Source: Paracoccaceae bacterium (GTDB lineage: Bacteria; Pseudomonadota; Alphaproteobacteria; Rhodobacterales; Rhodobacteraceae). Taken from it: DNA of 5,704 nucleotides. The position numbers were made by a program, and so were the translations under genes. How positions within the stretch are numbered: the stretch's first letter is position 1; each line of letters begins with the position of its first letter. Under the pieces are notes generated by a model. That model was not told where the DNA came from. It saw only the letters and a list, made by a program, of their open reading frames with translations, and searched no databases. Below, one piece after another: positions 1 to 4,598 of the stretch. Location of the stretch: contig WFPZ01000106.1 of assembly GCA_015487335.1 (NCBI GenBank), positions 1 to 5,704 of the forward strand, given 5' to 3'.

Positions 1-62
1 CCCAGCAGCACCTCGCGCATCACCGTGGGGTAAAGCACGCAGGCATCCAGCAGCGCCCTCAT
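1..62 (-). CDS. PIN-domain protein, N-terminal 20 residues only (runs off left edge)
   Basis: Reading the minus strand from the ATG at 62-60 gives 20 codons before the window ends, beginning MRALLDACVLYP and then TVMREVLL. A hydrophobic strand followed by an Asp (here LLDACVL, Asp6) is the usual first strand and first acidic metal ligand of PIN-domain ribonucleases. The start resembles a Rhodobacteraceae PIN family that I recall being named after R. sphaeroides RSP_2648. Its start codon overlaps the stop of the upstream methyltransferase as ATGA, so the two are almost certainly co-transcribed and probably translationally coupled. No antitoxin-like small gene lies immediately upstream, unlike a typical VapBC pair, although the downstream side is not visible. 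The remaining catalytic acidic residues lie outside the window, so activity cannot be judged. The family call is resemblance from 20 residues; the reading frame itself is well supported by the overlap. Confidence 0.72.
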   Translation of the reverse strand, partial: MRALLDACVLYPTVMREVLL

Positions 63-1258
63 CCGGGCAGCCTGTAGAACAGCGCCTTGAGATAGCCGCT
101 TTCGGCCAGCTGCGGCAGTTGCGGATGATCGGGGCCGGCAAAGCCGGTGTGGATCAGCTGCGCCGCCCGCCCGGCCCGGCCGATGCCGCGGTTGCAGGCG
201 GCGCGAAAGCGCCCCAGGTCGGCGGCGTGCGAGCACGAGCACAGGCCCAGATACCCTCCCGGTCGCACCAGGGCCGCGGCCAGCCGGGCCACCCGCTCGT
301 AGGCGCGCAGCCCCGCTTCGAGGGCCTGCCTGGAGGGCGCGAAGGCCGGCGGATCGCAGATCACCAGATCGAAGCGCGCGCCCTCGGCGGCCAGATCCCG
401 AAGTGCCGCGAAGGCATCGGCCTTGCGGGTTTCGAAACGCTCCTCGACGCCGCTGGCCCGCGCCCCCTGGCGGGCCAGGTCCAGCGCCGCGGCCGAACCG
501 TCCACCGCCAGCGCCGAAGCCGCCCCCCCGGCCAGCGCGGCCAGGGAAAACCCGCCCACGTGGGAAAACACGTCCAGCACCCGGCCCCCGCGCGCCAGCC
601 GGGCCGCGAAGGCGTGGTTGGGGCGCTGGTCGTAGAACAGCCCCGTCTTCTGCCCGCCCAGCAGATCGGCCATGTAGGTGGCGCCGTTCATCGGCACCGG
701 CACCGGCCCCTCGACCGTGCCGGCCAGCACCCGGGTTTCCTCGGCCAGCCCCTCCGCCTTGCGGGCCCGGCCGTGGCCGCCCAGCACCACGTTGCGCACC
801 CCGCATGCCTCCTGCACCGCGGCGGCGATCTCGTCGCGGCGCAGATCGGCCCAGGCGGCATTGGGCTGGATCACCGCGGTATCGCCGAAACGGTCGATCA
901 CCACCCCCGGCAGCCCGTCGCCCTCGGCATGGACCAGGCGGTAGAAGGGGGCCTCGTAGAGGCGCTCGCGCAGGGCCAGCGCGGCGCCGATCCGGGCCCT
1001 AAGCCAGGCCGGGCCGATCTCGGCGGCGGTGTCGCGCTCGAGCATGCGGCAGAAGATGCGGCTGGCGGGGTTGACCGCCACCAGCCCCAGCGGCCGGCGC
1101 TCGGCATCCTCCAGCACCGCGATGGTGCCGGGGGCGAGCGCACGGGTGCGCCGGTCGGTGACGACCTCGTTGTCATAGGCCCAGGGAAAGCCGTGGCGGA
1201 TGGCGCGCGCGTTGGCCTTGGGCCGCAGGCGGACGACGGGAAGGGAAGGTTCGCTCAT
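59..1258 (-). CDS. Class I SAM-dependent rRNA methyltransferase, RlmI-like, with N-terminal PUA domain
   Basis: The 399-residue protein has the length and architecture of the RlmI/RlmK-type 23S rRNA cytosine-C5 methyltransferases. An RNA-binding PUA-like domain occupies about residues 8-75. A central module around 100-185 contains HAEGDGLPGVVIDRFGD, a family hallmark. A Rossmann methyltransferase domain fills about 200-399. Visible motifs are GGQKTGLFYDQRPN (201-214), the SAM-binding motif I VLDVFSHVGGFS (227-238), an acidic residue after strand 2 (AVDGS, Asp253), motif IV CDPPAF (301-306) and a Cys-rich CSCSH (340-344), where a nucleophilic Cys is expected in m5C enzymes. E. coli RlmI makes m5C1962, but the target here is inferred only. 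The start is supported by AGGAGG (1264-1269) 5 nt upstream of the ATG. It overlaps the downstream PIN gene by 4 bp. A terminator lies upstream at 1401-1425, so its promoter should lie within about 1270-1400, where I could not pick a clear one. I recall R. sphaeroides RSP_2647 as the equivalent gene. Confidence 0.9.
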   Translation of the reverse strand: MSEPSLPVVRLRPKANARAIRHGFPWAYDNEVVTDRRTRALAPGTIAVLEDAERRPLGLVAVNPASRIFCRMLERDTAAEIGPAWLRARIGAALALRERLYEAPFYRLVHAEGDGLPGVVIDRFGDTAVIQPNAAWADLRRDEIAAAVQEACGVRNVVLGGHGRARKAEGLAEETRVLAGTVEGPVPVPMNGATYMADLLGGQKTGLFYDQRPNHAFAARLARGGRVLDVFSHVGGFSLAALAGGAASALAVDGSAAALDLARQGARASGVEERFETRKADAFAALRDLAAEGARFDLVICDPPAFAPSRQALEAGLRAYERVARLAAALVRPGGYLGLCSCSHAADLGRFRAACNRGIGRAGRAAQLIHTGFAGPDHPQLPQLAESGYLKALFYRLPG

Positions 1259-1263
1259 GCCCC

Positions 1264-1269
1264 CCTCCT
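1264..1269 (-). promoter_or_regulatory. Ribosome binding site of the RNA methyltransferase gene
   Basis: On the minus strand AGGAGG stands 5 nt before the ATG at 1258-1256, within TAGGAGGGGGGC. It is a near-consensus Shine-Dalgarno and fixes the 399-residue start. Confidence 0.75.
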
Positions 1270-1400
1270 AGCGGCTTGCGGCGGCAGGGAAAAGAGCGCC
1301 CTGCCCTTCCGGCCCTTGCGGCGCCGCATCGCGGGGCGGTGCGTTCCAGCCGCCCCGTTCTATGCCCGGGCCGAAGCCTTGGCGCCGCGTCCCGAAAGAA

Positions 1401-1425
1401 AAATCCCGGCCAGAGACCGGGATTT
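1401..1425 (-). terminator. Intrinsic terminator after the 54-residue small gene
   Basis: A perfect 9-bp inverted repeat (AAATCCCGG at 1401-1409 and CCGGGATTT at 1417-1425) encloses a 7-nt loop. On the minus strand the stem is followed by a T-rich tract, so the run reads ATTTTTCTTTC. This is the arrangement of a Rho-independent terminator for transcription from the small gene whose stop codon is 25 nt upstream. On the plus strand no T-run follows (CACACG), so it should act mainly in the minus direction. It separates the small gene from the methyltransferase-PIN pair, making them distinct transcription units. Confidence 0.85.
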
Positions 1426-1450
1426 CACACGTTCGGAAACAATGCGGAGG

Positions 1451-1615
1451 TCAGGCCGCCTGTTTCGTCCGGGACGGGGCCAGCGCGTGCAGCCGGGCGC
1501 TCAGCCAGCGGCGCAGTGCGCGAAAGCCCTGGGCCGCGGCTTCTGCCCGCAGCTGGCGGGCCCGGATGTAGATGTCGGCAGTGGCCTGCCCGGCGATTTC
1601 GGTACGATATTCCAT
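1451..1615 (-). CDS. Small uncharacterised protein, 54 aa (Rhodobacteraceae RSP_7527-like)
   Basis: The predicted protein starts MEYRTEIAGQ and ends SRTKQAA. It has a short acidic/polar N-terminus, then an amphipathic, Arg/Ala-rich helix-prone stretch (about residues 15-47: IYIRARQLRAEAA, then GFRALRRWLSARL). No signal peptide, membrane segment or Cys cluster is visible. The pattern A-R-x-L-R-A-E-A followed by G-x-R-A-L resembles short proteins of Rhodobacteraceae that I recall as the RSP_7527 family. Their function is unknown to me, and a more remote likeness to small Arg-rich DUF1127 proteins is possible. Being a real gene is supported by a strong Shine-Dalgarno upstream and a strong intrinsic terminator 25 nt after the stop. 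Two ATGs lie in frame (1621 and 1615); the second is chosen because it sits 7 nt from AGGAG, the first only 1 nt. The gene is divergent from edd. A CTTGACG-like -35 sits at about 1747-1753 without a convincing -10. Confidence 0.72.
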   Translation of the reverse strand: MEYRTEIAGQATADIYIRARQLRAEAAAQGFRALRRWLSARLHALAPSRTKQAA

Positions 1616-1622
1616 GACCATG

Positions 1623-1629
1623 CTCCTTT
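1623..1629 (-). promoter_or_regulatory. Ribosome binding site deciding the start of the 54-aa gene
   Basis: AAAGGAG on the minus strand is followed by C, then ATGGTCATG. The core AGGAG is 1 nt from the first ATG (too close) and 7 nt from the second, which is optimal. The 1615 start is therefore preferred. Confidence 0.7.
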
Positions 1630-1758
1630 GGCGGGGGTAGCGGGATTTCTGATCACAAGGTAAGCAATGCCGGCCCGGGCACATCGCCCAAATGCGCATT
1701 CCCGCCATGCACGGGGCGAAGGGTTTCGGCAGGTTTTTGGTGTTGGCGTCAAGTTTTC

Positions 1759-1776
1759 GTTGTTAGCGCTAACAAC
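1759..1776. promoter_or_regulatory. LacI-family-type operator palindrome in front of edd
   Basis: GTTGTTAGCGCTAACAAC is a perfect 18-bp palindrome with a central CG, centred between 1767 and 1768. Its core TGTTAGCGCTAACA has the form of operators bound by LacI-family repressors, which are commonly even palindromes with a central CG. It lies 41 nt upstream of the edd ATG, where a repressor would overlap or abut the edd promoter. A further copy of the half-site GCTAACA follows at 1781-1787. No regulator gene is in the window, so the cognate protein and its effector are unknown. A sugar acid or an Entner-Doudoroff intermediate is a reasonable guess from the downstream genes. It could also influence the divergent small gene. 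Confidence 0.75.
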
Positions 1777-1780
1777 ACGT

Positions 1781-1787
1781 GCTAACA
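1781..1787. promoter_or_regulatory. Extra operator half-site downstream of the edd palindrome
   Basis: GCTAACA repeats the right arm of the main palindrome (1768-1774) exactly, 13 bp downstream. Paired with the left arm TGTTAGC (1761-1767) it also forms a wider, spaced inverted repeat with 13 bp between the arms. It may be an auxiliary contact for a second repressor dimer, or chance reuse of a 7-mer. Confidence 0.4.
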
Positions 1788-1817
1788 GGCGCCTCGAATC
1801 CAACTGCCGGTATCGCG

Positions 1818-3623
1818 ATGCTCAACCCGAAACTGCTCGATGTCACCCAGCGCATCATCCGCCGCAGCCGGAAGACGCGCACGGCCTATCTGCAACGCAT
1901 GGCCGCGCTGGCCGAGGACGGCCCGCGCCGGGCGCATCTGTCCTGCGCCAACCAGGCCCACGCCTATGCGGCGATGGCCGAGGACAAGCCGGCGCTGGCA
2001 CGGGGGCGCGCCCCCAATCTCGGCATCGTGACCGCCTACAACGACATGCTCTCGGCCCACAAACCCTACGAGCACTACCCCGAACTGATCCGCCGCGCCG
2101 CGCGTCAGGCGGGAGCCACGGCGCAGGTGGCCGGCGGCGTGCCGGCCATGTGCGACGGCATCACCCAGGGCGGCCCCGGCATGGAGCTGAGCCTGTTCTC
2201 GCGCGACGTGATCGCCCTTTCAGCGGCGGTGGCGCTGTCGCACAACACCTTCGACGCGGCACTTTACCTCGGAGTGTGCGACAAGATCGTGCCGGGGCTG
2301 GCGATGGCGGCGGCCGCCTTCGGGCACCTGCCGGCCGTCTTCGTGCCCGCCGGCCCCATGACCACCGGCATCGGCAATGACGAAAAGGCGCGCGTCCGTC
2401 AGGCCTTCGCTGCCGGGAAATGCACCCGCGAGCAGCTGATGGCCGCCGAAATGGCCGCCTATCACGGCCCCGGCACCTGCACCTTTTACGGCACCGCCAA
2501 TTCCAACCAGATGCTGATGGAGTTCATGGGCCTGCACCTGCCCGGCGCCGCCTTCGTCAATCCCGGCACGCCGCTGCGCGAGGCGCTCACCGTCGCCGCC
2601 GCCGCCCGGGCGCTGGAGATCACCGCCCTGGGCGAAGATTTCCGCCCGCTCTCGCGCATCCTCGACGAGAAGGCCTTCGTCAACGGCATCGTCGGGCTGA
2701 TGGCCACCGGCGGCTCCACCAACCTGCTGCTGCACCTGCCGGCCATGGCGCGGGCGGCGGGGATCATCCTCGATCTGGAGGATTTCGCCGAGATCTCGGC
2801 CATCACCCCGCTGATGGCGCGGATCTATCCCAACGGGCTGGCGGACGTGAACCAGTTCCACGCCGCGGGCGGGCTGGGCTATCTGATCGGCGAACTGCTG
2901 GAGGCGGGGCTGTTGCACCACGACACCGCCACCGTGGCCGGCGACGGGCTGGCGCACTATACCCGCGAGCCGCGGCTCGACGGGGACGGCGCGCTGCACT
3001 GGGTGGAAGGCCCCCGTGAAAGCCTTGACGAGCGCATCCTGCGCCCCGCCGCCCGCCCCTTCCAGGGCTCCGGCGGACTGGTGCAGCTGAACGGCAATCT
3101 GGGGCGCGCCGCGATCAAGATCTCGGCAGTGGCCGAAGAGCACCGGGTGGTCGAGGCCCCGGCGCGGGTGTTCCACAACCAGGAAGCCGTAAAGGCCGCC
3201 TTCCGGGCCGGCGAACTGACCGGCGACATGGTGGTGGTGGTGCGCTTTCAGGGCCCGCGCGCCTGCGGCATGCCCGAGCTGCACGCCCTGACCCCGGTGC
3301 TCTCGGTGCTGCAGGGACGCGGGCAGAAGGTGGCGCTGGTCACCGACGGGCGGATGTCAGGGGCCTCGGGCAAGGTGCCCGCGGCGATTCACGTCAGCCC
3401 CGAGGCCGCCTGCGGCGGGCCGATCGCGAAAATCCGCGATGGCGACAGGCTGCGCCTCGATGCCGCCCGCGGCACGCTCGAGGTGCTCGAAGAGGGCTTT
3501 GCCGAGCGCCCCGCGGACCGGGCCGATCTTGCCCCCCATCACGCCGGGCTGGGGCGCGAGCTGTTCGCCAGTTTCCGCGCCAATGTCGGCCCGGCCACCG
3601 AGGGCGCCTCGGTGATCGTCTGA
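1818..3623 (+). CDS. edd: Phosphogluconate dehydratase (Entner-Doudoroff)
   Basis: This enzyme dehydrates 6-phosphogluconate to 2-keto-3-deoxy-6-phosphogluconate in the cytoplasm, the first committed Entner-Doudoroff step. The 601-residue protein aligns by eye end to end with E. coli Edd (603 aa), starting MLNPKLLDVTQRII against MNPQLLRVTNRII. That match fixes the ATG at 1818 over an in-frame GTG at 1779 lying inside the operator region. IlvD/Edd-family features are VPAMCDGITQG (Cys112), the signature LGVCDKIVPG (Cys154), PGTCTFYGTANSNQ (Cys221) and the C-terminal VTDGRMSGASGKVP (about 508-521). The three Cys are the expected [4Fe-4S] ligands, and the cluster makes the enzyme oxidant-sensitive in related proteins. 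YNDMLSAHKPYEHYP (74-88) and GGSTN (298-302) are also conserved. There is no recognisable Shine-Dalgarno before the ATG. The gene leads an operon with eda 27 nt downstream, behind a probable LacI-type operator. It appears intact; I see no missing key residue. Confidence 0.97.
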   Translation: MLNPKLLDVTQRIIRRSRKTRTAYLQRMAALAEDGPRRAHLSCANQAHAYAAMAEDKPALARGRAPNLGIVTAYNDMLSAHKPYEHYPELIRRAARQAGATAQVAGGVPAMCDGITQGGPGMELSLFSRDVIALSAAVALSHNTFDAALYLGVCDKIVPGLAMAAAAFGHLPAVFVPAGPMTTGIGNDEKARVRQAFAAGKCTREQLMAAEMAAYHGPGTCTFYGTANSNQMLMEFMGLHLPGAAFVNPGTPLREALTVAAAARALEITALGEDFRPLSRILDEKAFVNGIVGLMATGGSTNLLLHLPAMARAAGIILDLEDFAEISAITPLMARIYPNGLADVNQFHAAGGLGYLIGELLEAGLLHHDTATVAGDGLAHYTREPRLDGDGALHWVEGPRESLDERILRPAARPFQGSGGLVQLNGNLGRAAIKISAVAEEHRVVEAPARVFHNQEAVKAAFRAGELTGDMVVVVRFQGPRACGMPELHALTPVLSVLQGRGQKVALVTDGRMSGASGKVPAAIHVSPEAACGGPIAKIRDGDRLRLDAARGTLEVLEEGFAERPADRADLAPHHAGLGRELFASFRANVGPATEGASVIV

Positions 3624-3633
3624 AAACGCGACC

Positions 3634-3640
3634 GGAGGAG
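3634..3640 (+). promoter_or_regulatory. Ribosome binding site of eda
   Basis: GGAGGAG stands in the 27-nt edd-eda gap, 10 nt before the eda ATG at 3651. This near-consensus site contrasts with the absence of one before edd and supports independent, efficient initiation of the second gene. Confidence 0.75.
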
Positions 3641-3650
3641 AACGAAAGCA

Positions 3651-4313
3651 ATGCCGATCACCCCCCGCGAGGCCAGCGACCGGATACGCCAGGCCTGCCG
3701 TCTGGCCCCGGTGATCCCGGTGCTGGTGGTGGAAGACGCCCGCCATGCCCGCCCGCTGGCCGAGGCGCTGGTGGCCGGAGGGCTGCCGGTGCTCGAGGTC
3801 ACCCTGCGCACCCCGGCCGCGCTGGAGGCCATCGCCGCCATGGCTCAGGTGCCGGGCGGGGTCGTCGGCGCGGGCACGCTGCTGGGCCCCGAGGACGTGC
3901 GCGCGGCGCGCCGGGCCGGGGCGAAGTTCGGCGTCTCGCCGGGGGCCACCGAGCGGCTTCTGGAGGCGGGCGAAGAGGCCGGCCTGCCGCTGCTGCCCGG
4001 GGCCGCCACCGCCAGCGAGGCCATGCGCCTGCTGGAGCGCGGCTACAGCGTGCAGAAGTTCTTCCCCGCCGAAGCGGCGGGCGGGGTGGCGGCGCTCAGG
4101 GCGCTTGGCGCGCCACTGCCGCAGATCGCCTTCTGCCCGACCGGCGGCATCACCGCGCAAAAGGCGCCCGACTATCTTTCCCTGCCCAACACGCTGTGCG
4201 TGGGCGGCTCGTGGGTGGCCCCGAAAAGGCTGGTGCACGCCGGGGACTGGGCCGCCATCGAGGCGCTGGCCCGGCAGGCGGCCACGCTGGGGCCCAGGCC
4301 GGGCAGTCATTGA
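3651..4313 (+). CDS. eda: KDPG aldolase (2-dehydro-3-deoxy-6-phosphogluconate aldolase)
   Basis: A class I aldolase that splits KDPG into pyruvate and glyceraldehyde-3-phosphate, the second Entner-Doudoroff step; relatives also cleave 4-hydroxy-2-oxoglutarate. The 220-residue protein is a usual length (E. coli Eda 213 aa) and has the expected TIM-barrel landmarks. These are IPVLVV on strand 1 (22-27), EVTLRT with the catalytic-site Glu49 and Arg53, GAGT (73-76), GVSPGA (94-99), the Schiff-base lysine in VQKFFPAE (Lys136), PTGGI (163-167) and the phosphate-binding GGSW (185-188). All key residues are present. The start follows a GGAGGAG site 10 nt upstream. It is the second gene of the edd-eda operon and should share the operator before edd. 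No plus-strand intrinsic terminator is visible after the stop, although the converging tRNA gene is only 171 nt away. Confidence 0.97.
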   Translation: MPITPREASDRIRQACRLAPVIPVLVVEDARHARPLAEALVAGGLPVLEVTLRTPAALEAIAAMAQVPGGVVGAGTLLGPEDVRAARRAGAKFGVSPGATERLLEAGEEAGLPLLPGAATASEAMRLLERGYSVQKFFPAEAAGGVAALRALGAPLPQIAFCPTGGITAQKAPDYLSLPNTLCVGGSWVAPKRLVHAGDWAAIEALARQAATLGPRPGSH

Positions 4314-4454
4314 GAGCCACGCGTGCGGAATCCATGCGAGGGCGATGCGGTGCGGCTTTCCGCCCGGCCATGCGGCAGGCGCGCCCGGCGCCGTGCCGGC
4401 AGCACCCAAAAGGCCGGGGCAAGTGCGCAACGCGGCAGGACCACGACAAGAACA
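4314..4454. other. Intergenic stretch between eda and tRNA-Thr without a recognised gene
   Basis: Open frames cross this stretch, but none has a ribosome binding site or recognisable protein. It contains several short GC-rich inverted repeats (for example GCGG/CCGC) but none followed by a T-run on the plus strand. I see no convincing terminator for edd-eda here. Confidence 0.5.
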
Positions 4455-4479
4455 CGGCCCAAGTCCTTGAAAAAGGCCG
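4455..4479 (-). terminator. Possible weak terminator downstream of tRNA-Thr
   Basis: A 5-bp inverted repeat (CGGCC at 4455-4459, GGCCG at 4475-4479) encloses a 15-nt loop containing a smaller CCTT/AAGG stem. On the minus strand it begins 5 nt after the tRNA CCA end, is preceded by TTTTT and is followed by TGTTCTTGT. The stem is short and the T-tract interrupted, so this is tentative; the two T5 runs just past the tRNA could instead be where 3' trimming or termination occurs. Confidence 0.28.
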
Positions 4480-4484
4480 AAAAA

Positions 4485-4560
4485 TGGTGCCCCCAGAGAG
4501 ACTCGAACTCCCGGCCTACTGATTACAAATCAGTTGCTCTACCAGCTGAGCTATGGGGGC
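4485..4560 (-). tRNA. tRNA-Thr, anticodon UGU
   Basis: The minus strand folds as a complete 76-nt cloverleaf with an encoded CCA end. The acceptor stem is GCCCCCA/TGGGGGC (7 bp) with discriminator A. The D arm is GCTC/GAGC with loop AGCTGGTA. The anticodon stem ACTGA/TCAGT holds loop TTTGTAA, giving anticodon TGT, which reads ACA and probably other ACN threonine codons depending on wobble modification. The variable loop is 5 nt, and the T arm GGGAG/CTCTC holds loop TTCGAGT with one G-U pair. All expected invariant positions (T33, A37, TTCGA) are present. It lies 34 nt downstream of the permease gene on the same strand and converges with eda. A candidate promoter at 4570-4598 would let it be expressed independently of the transporter. 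Confidence 0.97.
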
Positions 4561-4569
4561 ACGCATGCC

Positions 4570-4598
4570 GGTTTACGAATTCCGGCTGCGCGCATCAA
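4570..4598 (-). promoter_or_regulatory. Candidate sigma70-type promoter of tRNA-Thr
   Basis: On the minus strand CTTGATG (-35 hexamer TTGATG at 4598-4593) is followed after exactly 17 nt by TAAACC (4575-4570). The mature tRNA begins 9 nt further on, so the expected start point falls 2-3 nt before it. The CTTGA form is a good match to -35 elements of alphaproteobacterial housekeeping promoters; the -10 is weak (3 of 6). The -35 overlaps the permease stop codon (4595-4597). Confidence 0.42.

Noticed and set aside
1283..1305. 7-bp inverted repeat GGCAGGG/CCCTGCC upstream of the methyltransferase
   Set aside because: The loop contains TTTT on the minus strand but no T-run follows the stem; it is a plausible leader hairpin, but short GC stems are common in this composition and I cannot support a function.
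1275..1323. 9-bp direct repeat CTTGCGGCG (1275 and 1315)
   Set aside because: Only two copies, in a very GC-rich stretch; consistent with chance.
119..1663. Very long plus-strand open frame opposite the methyltransferase (514 codons)
   Set aside because: It is antisense to a gene with clear family motifs, its translation is Gly/Pro/Arg/Gln-rich without recognisable domains, and it runs through the terminator and the small gene. Long antisense frames are expected in GC-rich DNA.
1616..1708. Longer N-terminus for the small minus-strand gene (85 codons)
   Set aside because: The extension has no ribosome binding site and includes the AAAGGAG that serves the ATG at 1615.
1779..1817. GTG at 1779 as the edd start, adding 13 residues
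   Set aside because: The added residues have no counterpart in E. coli Edd, the GTG lies in the operator region with no ribosome binding site, and the ATG at 1818 matches the family N-terminus.
2220..3284. Minus-strand 354-codon frame opposite edd
   Set aside because: Low-complexity Gly/His/Gln/Val-rich translation typical of the antisense of a GC-rich gene; edd on the plus strand is unambiguous.
3357..4430. Minus-strand 357-codon frame opposite the end of edd and all of eda
   Set aside because: It spans two well-identified genes on the other strand and shows no protein-family features; a shadow of codon bias.
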